Assembly: GCA_964496975.1 (NCBI GenBank) | Contig: CAZCBN010000015.1 | Coordinates: 1-39,190 of the forward strand | Origin: CAZCBN01 sp964496975 | Lineage (GTDB): Bacteria; Planctomycetota; Phycisphaerae; Phycisphaerales; UBA1924 | Length of the DNA stretch: 39,190 bases | Reading direction: 5' to 3' | Part shown: in pieces, positions 14,895 to 22,841 of the stretch | How the letters are laid out: each line of letters starts with the position of its first letter | Numbering within the stretch: the first letter of the stretch is position 1 | Made by a program: the position numbers and the translations under genes | Notes under the pieces: model-generated | What the model was told of the DNA's origin: nothing | Database searches by the model: none | What the model saw: only the letters and a program-made list of their open reading frames with translations

Positions 14895-16301
14895 ATGCAG
14901 GCGCGTGAGTTTGCGGGCAAGCGGGTGGCGGTGTGGGGGCTTGGGCGCGAGGGGCTCGGGGCGATCGGGTGGCTCCGGCGGCACCACCCCTCGCTGGCGA
15001 TCGCGGCAATCGAAGAGACGCCCACGGCGGACTCGGCGGCGCGGGTGGCGCCGTTCGGGGGCGTGCGGCTGGTGACGGAGCTGCGCGGCGGGGAGGCGCT
15101 GCGGGAGTTTGATGTGGTGGTGCGGTCGCCCGGGGTGAGCCACATCCGCGAGGAGTGCGTGCGGGCGGCGGAGGCGGGGGTGCGGTTTGTGTCGCCGACC
15201 ACGCTGTGGTTCGCGGCCCACCCGGACGCGACGACCGTGTGCATCACGGGGACGAAGGGGAAGAGCACGACATCGTCGCTGACGGCGGCGATTGTGCAGG
15301 CCGGGGGGCAGGTGTCGGCGCTGCGCGGCAACATCGGGGCGGCGCTGCTGACGGCGGAGGACGCGGAGCAGACCCTGAACCCGCGGGGGCGGGGGACGCC
15401 GCGGCCCGACGTGTGGGTGATCGAGCTGTCGAGCGCCCAGTGCGCGGATCTGGAGGGCCGGCCCACGGTGGCGCTGGCGACGAGCCTGTACCCCGAGCAC
15501 CTGGACTGGCACGGGTCGTACGAGCGGTACAAGGCGGACAAGCTGCGGCTGCTCGGGCTTGCGAGCGGGGCCCGGCTGGTGAACGGGCAGCACGGGCCCT
15601 TGATGGACGCGACGGCGTGGGTCGAGGGGCGATCGACGTACGGCGTGGCGCCGGGCATCTGTGTCGCGGGGGGGGCGTTCTGGTTTGGGGAGTCGCGGCT
15701 GTTTGATGTGGAGCCGTTCCCCTTGCGGGGTGCGCACAACATTGTGAACTGCTGCGGGGCGATGGCGGCGGCGATGGCGGTGGGCATCAACCCGGCGGAC
15801 GCGGAGGCGGCGGTGCGGGCGTTTCGCCCCCTGCCGCACCGGCTTGAGCCGGTGGGCGTGGTGGGCGGCGTGACGTACGTGAACGACAGCATCGCGACAA
15901 ACCCCAACGCGGCGCTGGCGGCCCTGGACGCGTTCGCCGGGCAGCCGGTGACGCTGCTGCTGGGGGGCTATGACCGGGGCGTGCCGTGGGACGAGGCGAG
16001 CGCGGCGATGGTGCAGCGCGGGAACCTGCACGCGGTGGTGACGATGCCGGTGAACGGGGAGACGATCGCGGCGTCGTTGCACCGGGCGGCGGCGGAGGCC
16101 GGCGTGGTGCGGGGCGTGCGGGTGCTCCGCGCGGCGGACCTTGCGGGCGCGGTGGAGGTGGCGCGGCGGGAGACGCCCTCGGGGGGCGTGGTGCTGCTGG
16201 CACCGGGGGCGGCGAGCTACCACGCGTTCCGCGGGTTTGAGCACCGGGGCGAGGTGTTCAGGGAACTGGTGCTGGGGATGGGGGCGAGTCGGCCGGCGTG
16301 A
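14895..16301 (+). CDS. murD2: UDP-N-acetylmuramoyl-L-alanine-glutamate ligase, MurD/MurD2 type
   Basis: Mur ligase that adds glutamate to UDP-MurNAc-L-Ala with ATP. The 468-residue protein has an N-terminal UDP-binding Rossmann domain (KRVAVWGLGREG), the ATP P-loop GTKGKST (119-125), the central segment VWVIELSSAQ, YPEHLDWHGSYERYKADK with the Mg/carbamoyl-Lys region, RPLPHRLEPVG, and a C-terminal ligase domain with YVNDSIATNP and LLLGGYDRG. These identify the MurD branch. Pairing with murL suggests that it uses L-Glu (MurD2) rather than D-Glu; the sequence alone cannot decide this. The ATG at 14895 has GGAG 8 nt upstream and starts 4 nt after murL stops. Its 3' end overlaps the convergent Rrf2 gene by 44 bp. 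Confidence 0.85.
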   Translation: MQAREFAGKRVAVWGLGREGLGAIGWLRRHHPSLAIAAIEETPTADSAARVAPFGGVRLVTELRGGEALREFDVVVRSPGVSHIREECVRAAEAGVRFVSPTTLWFAAHPDATTVCITGTKGKSTTSSLTAAIVQAGGQVSALRGNIGAALLTAEDAEQTLNPRGRGTPRPDVWVIELSSAQCADLEGRPTVALATSLYPEHLDWHGSYERYKADKLRLLGLASGARLVNGQHGPLMDATAWVEGRSTYGVAPGICVAGGAFWFGESRLFDVEPFPLRGAHNIVNCCGAMAAAMAVGINPADAEAAVRAFRPLPHRLEPVGVVGGVTYVNDSIATNPNAALAALDAFAGQPVTLLLGGYDRGVPWDEASAAMVQRGNLHAVVTMPVNGETIAASLHRAAAEAGVVRGVRVLRAADLAGAVEVARRETPSGGVVLLAPGAASYHAFRGFEHRGEVFRELVLGMGASRPA

Positions 16302-16773
16302 GGGCTGGCGTGAGGGCTGGCGTGAGGTCGGAGGCCAGGTCGGGCGGGGATGTGATGGCCGCGGCGAGGTCGGCGATGGTGGTCTGCCGCAGGAAGTGCA
16401 GCAGGGCGGTGTGCCGCGCGCGGCAGAAGGGGGCGATGCGGCAGAGGGAGGCGGCGGGGCCCTGGGCGTCGCCCTGCTCGCAGCGGGCGAGGCCTAGGAC
16501 GCAGCGGTGCCGGGTGACGGGGTCGCCCATGGCGCGACAGATGGCGATGAGGGGGATGTCGGCGGGTGCGAGGGCGAGGCTGATGCCGCCGCCGGCGCCG
16601 CGTCGGGCGCGGAGAAGGCCGGCGCGGACGAGGTCGGCGACGACCTTGCTGAGGAAGGGCTGGGGCATGTCGCAGGCGCTGGCGACATCCCGAACGGGCA
16701 CCGCATGCTCCGCGTCCTGCTGGGCGAGCCAGACGAGGGCGAAGACGGCGTAACCGGTGGGCGGGGCCAGCAT
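16258..16773 (-). CDS. Rrf2-family transcriptional regulator with candidate Fe-S cysteines
   Basis: A 171-residue winged-helix regulator. The start MLAPPTGYAVFALVWLA corresponds to the usual Rrf2 opening. The recognition-helix region is DMPQPFLSKVVADLVRAGLL, followed by the wing RGAGGGISLA. Four cysteines after the wing (Cys91, Cys98, Cys111, Cys117) lie where IscR, NsrR and related members carry their Fe-S ligands, with non-standard spacing. It is divergent from the cbb3 oxidase operon across a 171-nt gap rich in repeats, so it very likely controls that operon, sensing oxygen, NO or Fe-S status (inference). The last residues (LTPALTPALTPA) come from a 12-bp DNA repeat that spans the murD2 stop codon on the other strand. 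Confidence 0.88.
   Translation of the reverse strand: MLAPPTGYAVFALVWLAQQDAEHAVPVRDVASACDMPQPFLSKVVADLVRAGLLRARRGAGGGISLALAPADIPLIAICRAMGDPVTRHRCVLGLARCEQGDAQGPAASLCRIAPFCRARHTALLHFLRQTTIADLAAAITSPPDLASDLTPALTPALTPADSPPSPAPVP
16296..16331. repeat. Three 12-bp tandem repeats across the murD2/rrf2 overlap
   Basis: GCGTGAGGGCTG, GCGTGAGGGCTG, GCGTGAGGTCGG in tandem. The first copy contains the murD2 stop (TGA 16299-16301). Read leftward, the repeats encode the Leu-Thr-Pro-Ala tail of the Rrf2 protein, so expansion would lengthen that tail in frame without altering MurD2. Confidence 0.75.
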
Positions 16774-16804
16774 ACGGGTTTTGCTTGGATTTGTACCCGG
16801 TGAG

Positions 16805-16821
16805 TTCCTGCCTTGCAGGAA
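16805..16821. promoter_or_regulatory. 7-3-7 dyad in the rrf2/ccoNO control region
   Basis: Perfect inverted repeat TTCCTGC-CTT-GCAGGAA, 31 nt before the Rrf2 start codon and 123 nt before ccoNO. This is a good position for autoregulation by a dimeric regulator such as the adjacent Rrf2 protein. The arm and centre lengths are the same as in the dyad upstream of feoA, although the sequence differs. Confidence 0.5.
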
Positions 16822-16852
16822 TCGTTGCGTTGCGGCAAAATTTTCTTGCTTC

Positions 16853-16881
16853 TTGATTACTTGATCGACTACTCCGATTAT
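16853..16881 (+). promoter_or_regulatory. Candidate promoter of the cbb3 oxidase operon
   Basis: TTGATT (16853-16858), a 17-bp spacer and GATTAT (16876-16881) in a locally AT-rich stretch. The -10 overlaps the first of the two 11-bp tandem repeats, which would let a bound regulator occlude it. Another -10, TATACT (16880-16885), overlaps it. Start sites are not known. Confidence 0.4.
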
Positions 16882-16891
16882 ACTCCGGATA
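16870..16891 (+). repeat. Two 11-bp direct repeats in the cbb3 promoter
   Basis: TACTCCGATTA followed directly by TACTCCGGATA (9 of 11 identical). The period is close to one helical turn, so a protein could bind both copies on the same DNA face. Candidate binding site for the Rrf2 regulator or another activator. Confidence 0.5.
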
Positions 16892-16944
16892 TTCTGGTCT
16901 CCAAGAGGGGACTGAAGAAAACCGACGCGTTGGAGGCCGGGACG

Positions 16945-19461
16945 ATGGCGCACGAGGCAGACGTGAAGACCGGGGATTCTGGTGGTGTGGTTCCGGGGGG
17001 CCCGGCGGCTGGGCCGGGGGTCGGGCCGGGGGTTGCCTCGGGGGTGGAGCGGTTTGAGTACGACGACGGGATCGTGCGGCTCTTTACGGGCGCGACGCTG
17101 ATCTGGGGGTTGGTGGCGACGCTGGCGGGGCTCGTGGTGGCGCTGCAACTGGTGCTGCCGGCGGGGACGGAGTACCTGATCGGGGTCGGGGCGCCGGAGT
17201 GGGCGACGGGCTTTTTGAAGCTGCTGTACGGGCACGAGTGGCTGACGTTCGGGCGGCTTCGGCCCCTGCACACGAACGCGGCGATCTTCGCGTTCGCGGG
17301 GAACGCGATCTTTGCGGCGATCTACTACAGCACGCAGCGGCTCTGCAAGGCGCGGATGTTCAGCGACCTGCTCGGGCGGCTTCACTTCTGGGGGTGGCAG
17401 CTGATCATCGTGTCGGCGGCGTTGACGCTGCCGATGGGGATCACGCAGGGGAAGGAGTACGCGGAGCTGGAGTGGCCCATCGACCTCGCGATCGCGGTGG
17501 TGTGGGTGGGCTTTTTCGGGGTGAACTTCTTCGGGACGCTGGTGCGGCGTCGCGAGCGGCACATGTACGTGGCGCTGTGGTTCTACATCGCGACGATCGT
17601 GACGGTGGCGATGCTGCACGTGTTCAACAACCTGTGGATCCCGGCGGGGGTGGTCCACCTGGTGAAGACGGGGGAGATGCCGTCGGTTGAGCTGGCGATG
17701 AAGAGCTACCCGGTGTACGCGGGGGTGCAGGACGCGTTGATGCAGTGGTGGTACGGGCACAACGCGGTGGCGTTCTTCCTGACGACGCCGTTCCTTGGGC
17801 TGATGTACTACTTCCTGCCGAAGGCGGCGGAGCGGCCGGTGTTCAGCTACCGGCTCAGCATCGTGCACTTCTGGAGCCTGGTGTTCATCTACATCTGGGC
17901 GGGGCCGCACCACCTGCACTACACGGCGTTGCCGGAGTGGGCGAGCACGCTCGGGATGATCTTCAGCGTGATGCTGTGGATGCCTTCGTGGGGCGGGATG
18001 ATCAACGGGCTGCTGACGCTGCGCGGGGCGTGGCAGAAGGTGTCGAGCGACCCGGTGCTGAAGTTCTTTGTGGCGGGGGTGACGTTCTACGGGATGAGCA
18101 CGTTCGAGGGGCCGATGCTCAGCGTGAAGAGCGTGAACTCGCTGAGCCACTACACGGACTGGACGATCGCGCACGTGCACTCGGGGGCGCTGGGGTGGAA
18201 CGGGTTCATGACGTTCGGGATGTGCTACTGGCTCTTGCCGAAGCTCTTTCAGACGAAGCTGTGGAGCAAGAAGCTTGCGGAGACGCACTTCTGGGTGGGG
18301 TCGGTGGGCATCCTGCTGTACATCGTGCCGATCTACTGGGCGGGGATCACGCAGGGGCTGCACTGGCGGGCCTTTGACAAGTCGGGTGTGCTGCAGTACC
18401 CGGACTTTGTCGAGACGGTGGTGGAGCTGATCCCGTTCTACTGGGTGCGGATCATCGGCGGGACGCTGTTCGTCGCCGGGGTGGTGATGGCGCTGGTGAA
18501 CGCGGTGATGACGTGGCGGAACCGGCCCTCGAAGCTGGAGCCGAGCGTGGGCTATGCGCCGCCGCTGGAGCGGGCGTACACGGGCGACCCGAAGCCGGTG
18601 AGCCGGGTGGAGAACGTGGCGCCGTTCGGGCACTCGCTGGACCGGTTCGCGCAGCTGGTGTGGCACCGTCGGTGGGAGCGGCTCCCGATCCGGTTCACGG
18701 TGTTCACGCTGCTGGCGGTGGCGATCGGCGGGATTGTCGAGGCGATCCCGACGTTCCTGATCAAGAGCAACGTGCCGTCGATCTCGACGGTCGAGCCGTA
18801 CACGCCGCTGGAGCTGGCGGGGCGTGACATCTATGTGAGCGAGGGGTGTTACAACTGCCACAGCCAGATGATCCGGCCGATGTACGCGGAGACGAAGCGG
18901 TACGGGGAGTACAGCAAGCCGGGCGAGTTTGTGTACGACCATCCGTTCCAGTGGGGGAGCCGGCGGATCGGGCCGGACCTTGCGCGTGAGGGCGGGCGGC
19001 GGAGCCACTGGTGGCACTACCAGCACTTCCTGGACCCGCGTGAGATCAACGAGAACTCGCTGATGCCGGCGTACCCGTGGCTGCGGGAGGCGCGGGTGAA
19101 CCTGTCCGAGGTGCAGGCGCGGGTGGACTCGATGGCGATGCTGGGCGTGCCGTACGGGAAGCTCGCGCTGCCCGGGAACGCGGCGCGGCACGCGGAGCAG
19201 CAGGCGCGGCGGATCGCGGCGGAGCTCGCGTCGCAGGTGCCGTTGGCGCCGGACGGGACGCCGACGCGGAAGCTGCCGGCGGACATCGAGGGGAGCAAGC
19301 TCATCGCGCTGATCGCGTACATGCAGCGGATGGGGGCGGACCTGTACCGGGCGCCGGATGCGCCGAGCCGGCTTCTGCTGGAGCCGGACGGGGCGTCGCC
19401 GGCGGCGGGGAATGGGGCGGTGGCCTCGGGGGGAAGCGAGGTGGCGCGTGCGTCTCACTGA
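16945..19461 (+). CDS. ccoNO: cbb3-type cytochrome c oxidase, fused subunits I and II (CcoN-CcoO)
   Basis: Catalytic core of the high-affinity oxidase that reduces O2 to water and pumps protons. The 838-residue protein starts with a CcoN domain of about 12 membrane helices (roughly 50-560). Conserved stretches include the heme-ligand region RPLHTNAAIFAF and the segments WYGHNAVAFF, AGPHHLHYTALPEW and HVHSGALGWNGF, whose histidines bind hemes b/b3 and CuB. After a connecting helix (about 585-610) follows the CcoO domain with the c-type heme site CYNCH (635-639) and a downstream Met-rich SLMPAYPWL segment. The CcoN-CcoO fusion is known in several non-proteobacterial lineages. The ATG at 16945 follows GGAGG with an 8-nt spacer. 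First gene of the operon; divergent Rrf2 gene upstream. Confidence 0.96.
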   Translation: MAHEADVKTGDSGGVVPGGPAAGPGVGPGVASGVERFEYDDGIVRLFTGATLIWGLVATLAGLVVALQLVLPAGTEYLIGVGAPEWATGFLKLLYGHEWLTFGRLRPLHTNAAIFAFAGNAIFAAIYYSTQRLCKARMFSDLLGRLHFWGWQLIIVSAALTLPMGITQGKEYAELEWPIDLAIAVVWVGFFGVNFFGTLVRRRERHMYVALWFYIATIVTVAMLHVFNNLWIPAGVVHLVKTGEMPSVELAMKSYPVYAGVQDALMQWWYGHNAVAFFLTTPFLGLMYYFLPKAAERPVFSYRLSIVHFWSLVFIYIWAGPHHLHYTALPEWASTLGMIFSVMLWMPSWGGMINGLLTLRGAWQKVSSDPVLKFFVAGVTFYGMSTFEGPMLSVKSVNSLSHYTDWTIAHVHSGALGWNGFMTFGMCYWLLPKLFQTKLWSKKLAETHFWVGSVGILLYIVPIYWAGITQGLHWRAFDKSGVLQYPDFVETVVELIPFYWVRIIGGTLFVAGVVMALVNAVMTWRNRPSKLEPSVGYAPPLERAYTGDPKPVSRVENVAPFGHSLDRFAQLVWHRRWERLPIRFTVFTLLAVAIGGIVEAIPTFLIKSNVPSISTVEPYTPLELAGRDIYVSEGCYNCHSQMIRPMYAETKRYGEYSKPGEFVYDHPFQWGSRRIGPDLAREGGRRSHWWHYQHFLDPREINENSLMPAYPWLREARVNLSEVQARVDSMAMLGVPYGKLALPGNAARHAEQQARRIAAELASQVPLAPDGTPTRKLPADIEGSKLIALIAYMQRMGADLYRAPDAPSRLLLEPDGASPAAGNGAVASGGSEVARASH

Positions 19462-19474
19462 TGTGGTCAGCGCG

Positions 19475-19681
19475 ATGGATCTGACGGTGTTCCCGCTGGT
19501 GGGGCTAGCGATTTTTCTCGGGGTGTACGCGTTGGTGACGCTCCGGACGGTGCGGAGCCGGGGGGCGGAGATGTCGCGCCACGCGGCGATGGCGCTCGAC
19601 GACGGTGCGCTGGGCGCGGCGGCGACGGGGGCCCATGAGGGCCGCGGCGTGTCAGTGACGGCTCGGGAGGTGATGCCATGA
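19475..19681 (+). CDS. ccoQ: CcoQ-like small membrane subunit of cbb3 oxidase
   Basis: A 68-residue protein with one membrane segment (about residues 3-22, VFPLVGLAIFLGVYALVTL) followed by a basic, then polar tail. Size, topology and position between ccoO and ccoP fit CcoQ, which stabilises the cbb3 complex; the sequence is not conserved enough to prove it. The stop overlaps the ccoP start (ATGA). An in-frame GTG at 19463 could extend it by four residues. Confidence 0.72.
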   Translation: MDLTVFPLVGLAIFLGVYALVTLRTVRSRGAEMSRHAAMALDDGALGAAATGAHEGRGVSVTAREVMP

Positions 19682-20736
19682 TGACGACGCAGCGGGGCGC
19701 TGAGGCCCGGACGCACACGGACGGGGATGACGCGAACGGGGCTCGGTTGTCCGAGGGTGGGCGCGGGGGTTCGGCCGGAGGCGCGTCGCTCAGCGGCGGC
19801 GCGGCGTGGGACGTTGGCGGGACGACGGTGGTGCGGTACGACGACTTCGTGCAGGCACGCCGCGCGGCGGCCGCGGCGGAGTCGGCGCGGCTTGAGGAGC
19901 TGGCGCGGGAGTATCTGCGGGCGTCCGAGGCGTATCAGAGATCGCTGCGGGCGCTGCCGGTGACGGACGAGGCCGGGGCGGCGCTCACGTGGCAGGCGAT
20001 GCCGCCGACGGTCGCGGCGATGGCGTCGGGCCAGTCAGGCGGAGTCGGGGCGGCGGGCGGGACGACGCACGCGGCGAACGAGCTGACGGGGCACGACTAC
20101 GACGGCATTCAGGAGTACGACAACCCGACGCCGGGGTGGTGGCACCTTTTGTTCGCGGGGACGATCGCGTTCAGCGCGCTCTACACCGTGGTGTACCACT
20201 TCAGCCCCGCGCTCGGGACGGTGCACGAGCGGCTTGCGCGGAACGAGGCGCGGGCGCTCCAGGTGCAGTTCGCCGAGCTGAACAAGGTGCCGCCGGGCGA
20301 GGGGAAGCTGCTGAAGATCATGGCCGAGGAGAAGTGGCTTGCGCAGGGCGAGGCGATCTTCAAGGGGTCGTGCACGCTGTGCCACGGCCAGGCCGGGGAG
20401 GGGAGCGTCGGCCCGAACCTGACCGACGAGGTGTACAAGAACGCGACGGACCTGATGTCGATGCACTCGGTGGTGGTGAAGGGAACGCCGAACGGCGCGA
20501 TGCCGGCGAAGGGCGGGGCGCAGCTCAACGCCAACGAGATCGACCTGGTGGTGGCGTACGTCGCGTCGCTCCGCGGGAAGAACCTGCCGGGGCCGCGCGG
20601 GGAAGAGGGCGTGCCGATCTCGCCCTGGCCCACGCTCGACGCGGAGGGCAACGTGGTCGCGCCGGCCGGCGCGGGCGGGGGCGCGGCCGGATCCGCGGCG
20701 GCAGCGGCATCGGCCTCGTCGCCGGCGGCGTCGTGA
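19678..20736 (+). CDS. ccoP: cbb3 oxidase cytochrome c subunit CcoP, mono-heme with long N-terminal extension
   Basis: Delivers electrons from soluble cytochromes to the oxidase core. The 352-residue protein has a recognisable FixP N-terminal segment from about residue 140 (EYDNPTPGWWHLLFAGTIAF, one membrane helix, about 155-175), then a single cytochrome c domain with CTLCH (232-236) and the distal Met in GAMPAKGG. Proteobacterial CcoP normally has two c-hemes; only one CxxCH is present here. The first ~135 residues are unusual: Gly/Asp/Ala-rich, then a charged helix (about 60-95) without family similarity. Low-complexity Ala tail. It overlaps ccoQ by 4 nt. Confidence 0.9.
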   Translation: MMTTQRGAEARTHTDGDDANGARLSEGGRGGSAGGASLSGGAAWDVGGTTVVRYDDFVQARRAAAAAESARLEELAREYLRASEAYQRSLRALPVTDEAGAALTWQAMPPTVAAMASGQSGGVGAAGGTTHAANELTGHDYDGIQEYDNPTPGWWHLLFAGTIAFSALYTVVYHFSPALGTVHERLARNEARALQVQFAELNKVPPGEGKLLKIMAEEKWLAQGEAIFKGSCTLCHGQAGEGSVGPNLTDEVYKNATDLMSMHSVVVKGTPNGAMPAKGGAQLNANEIDLVVAYVASLRGKNLPGPRGEEGVPISPWPTLDAEGNVVAPAGAGGGAAGSAAAAASASSPAAS

Positions 20737-20775
20737 CACGCACGGGCGTTCTGTGACAGCGGCGAGGAGAAGCAC

Positions 20776-22257
20776 GTGGCGGCTCAGACGGGGAACACGA
20801 TGGGCGCGGACGACACCAAGGCGGGCACACGCGTGCTCTCGACGCTCAACGCGGACGGGACGCGGCGGTGGATCAACCCGAAGCTGTCGCAGGGGCCGCT
20901 GTATCGCCGGCGGAAGGTCATCGGGTGGCTGCTGATCGCGGTGTTCGTGGCGCTGCCGCACATCCACGTCGGCGGGCGGCAGATGTTCTTTCTTGATGTG
21001 GCCCGCGGGCAGTTCACGCTGTTCGGGGCGACGTTCTTCCGCGGGGACACGCTGCTGTTTGCGCTCACGCTGGTGACGATCTTTCTGTCGATCTTCCTGA
21101 TCACCGCGATCATCGGCCGGGCGTGGTGCGGCTGGGCGTGCCCGCAGACGGTGTACCTCGACTTTGTGTTCCGGCCGATCGATCGGTTCTTTGACGGCCG
21201 GGCGAACAAGCGGGGCGTGGCGGCGTTCGTGTCGTCTTTGCCCGGCGCGGTGCGGGGGACGCTTCGGCTGGGTGTGATGCTCGTCGTGAGCTTCTTCCTC
21301 GCCAACACGTTCCTTTCGTACTTCGTCGGGTCGCGGACGCTGCTGAGGTGGGTGACGGACTGGCCCTGGGTTCACCCGGCGGGGTTCGGCTTTGTGGCGT
21401 TCGTCACGCTTCTGATGATGATCAACTTCGCGTACTTCCGCGAGCAGCTTTGCCTGATCGCGTGCCCGTACGGGCGGTTCCAGAGCGTGCTGCTGGACCG
21501 GCACTCGATCATCGTGGGGTACGACGTGCGGCGGGGCGAGCCGCGCGGCAAGGCCCGCCGCGCGAAGGGCGACGCGCCGGCCACGGTCTCGCTGCCGGTG
21601 CTGGGCGACTGCGTGGACTGCGGGAACTGCGTAACGGTGTGCCCGACGGGCATCGACATCCGCAACGGGCTTCAGCTCGAGTGCATCAACTGCGCGGCGT
21701 GCATCGACGCGTGCGATACGGTGATGGGCAAGCTGGGCCGGGCGCCCGGGCTCATCGGCTACACCTCGCAGGCGGCGGTGGAGACGGGGGTGCGGAAGCT
21801 GGTGCGGCCCCGCGTCTTCTTCTACCCGGCGCTGCTGCTCGTGCTGTGCGCGGCGATCGTGGGCCTGCTGATGACGAGGGGACCGGCGGACGTGCGCATC
21901 GTCCGCGGCCCGGGCGCCACGTTCGGCATGATGCCGGGCGGCGAGGTGACGAACACGGCGCGGGTGCGCATCACGAACCGGACGCACGCGCCGCACACCT
22001 ACACGCTCGCGGCGGGCCCGGTGGAGTTCCGCGTTCCGACGGGGGACCTGCGGGTCGGGCCGGGGGAGACGGCGTCGGAGACGGTGCTGATCGTGGCGGC
22101 GCCCGAGGTCTTCAACGGGACGGGCGGGCACCGGGTCATCCCGGTCGTGGTGCGCGACGAGCGGGGCGTGGAGGTCTCGTCGCACTACCGGCTGCTGGGG
22201 CCCGAGCGTGACGGCCCGGTGATGAACCTTGCGGACACCACGGGGAGCATGCCGTGA
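20776..22257 (+). CDS. ccoG: CcoG/FixG-type ferredoxin-like protein for cbb3 oxidase assembly
   Basis: Inner-membrane Fe-S protein required for cbb3 biogenesis; in other bacteria it reduces Cu2+ for CuB insertion. The 493-residue protein has about five membrane helices, the membrane-embedded motif CGWACPQTVYLDF, two [4Fe-4S] ferredoxin motifs (CVDCGNCVTVCPTG and CINCAACIDACD), a further helix, and a C-terminal Ig-like FixG domain (about 375-490). The GTG start at 20776 follows GAGGAG. Its stop overlaps the GTG start of ccoH. Standard order for the ccoGHIS assembly set. Confidence 0.96.
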   Translation: MAAQTGNTMGADDTKAGTRVLSTLNADGTRRWINPKLSQGPLYRRRKVIGWLLIAVFVALPHIHVGGRQMFFLDVARGQFTLFGATFFRGDTLLFALTLVTIFLSIFLITAIIGRAWCGWACPQTVYLDFVFRPIDRFFDGRANKRGVAAFVSSLPGAVRGTLRLGVMLVVSFFLANTFLSYFVGSRTLLRWVTDWPWVHPAGFGFVAFVTLLMMINFAYFREQLCLIACPYGRFQSVLLDRHSIIVGYDVRRGEPRGKARRAKGDAPATVSLPVLGDCVDCGNCVTVCPTGIDIRNGLQLECINCAACIDACDTVMGKLGRAPGLIGYTSQAAVETGVRKLVRPRVFFYPALLLVLCAAIVGLLMTRGPADVRIVRGPGATFGMMPGGEVTNTARVRITNRTHAPHTYTLAAGPVEFRVPTGDLRVGPGETASETVLIVAAPEVFNGTGGHRVIPVVVRDERGVEVSSHYRLLGPERDGPVMNLADTTGSMP

Positions 22258-22805
22258 CAGGGACACGTGAGGACACTGGGCGCGGCGAGACGCACCGCGC
22301 GGCAGGACCAACGACGCGCCGGCGCATCCCGCTGTGGCCTCTGGTGGTCGCGGGGCTGCTGCTGGGGAACATGGCGATCTGCGGCGTCACGATCGTGGCG
22401 GCGACGCGGAGCGCGGCGCCGGTGGAAGCGTCGTACTACCAGCGGGCCGTGGATTGGGACAACGGGCAGGCGGCGTGCATCGACGCGCGGCGTCTGGGCT
22501 GGCGCCTTCGGCTGACCCCCGAGGCGGGCGAGGTCGGGCGGTACCGCCTTGCCGCGCTCGACGCCCAGGGTGCTGAGGTGCGCGTGGACGCCGCGGCGGC
22601 GGAGTTCTTCCACGGGAGCCGGCCCGAGGCAGTGCGGTCGGCGCCGTTTGTCCGTGGGGCTGGGGGGGCGTGGTGCGTGGACGCGGGCGTGCTCGACGCG
22701 GGGCGGTGGGAGTTCCGCGTGCGGGTGCTGGCGTCGTCGCGCTGGGCAGGGGCGACGTGCGATGTGTTTGTGGAGGCCGAGGCAGCCGAGGCACAGGGCC
22801 GCTGA
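22254..22805 (+). CDS. ccoH: FixH/CcoH-family protein
   Basis: A 183-residue membrane-anchored protein: basic N terminus, one membrane helix (about 26-50, LWPLVVAGLLLGNMAICGV), then an extracytoplasmic beta-rich domain with the FixH segment VEASYYQRAVDWD. CcoH is needed for stable assembly of cbb3 oxidase. The GTG start overlaps the ccoG stop by 4 nt, so translation is coupled. The tail is Ala/Glu-rich. Confidence 0.9.
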   Translation: MTGTREDTGRGETHRAAGPTTRRRIPLWPLVVAGLLLGNMAICGVTIVAATRSAAPVEASYYQRAVDWDNGQAACIDARRLGWRLRLTPEAGEVGRYRLAALDAQGAEVRVDAAAAEFFHGSRPEAVRSAPFVRGAGGAWCVDAGVLDAGRWEFRVRVLASSRWAGATCDVFVEAEAAEAQGR

Positions 22806-22841
22806 CGCAACGCCGCGGGACGACTCCCGCACGGGTGTGGC

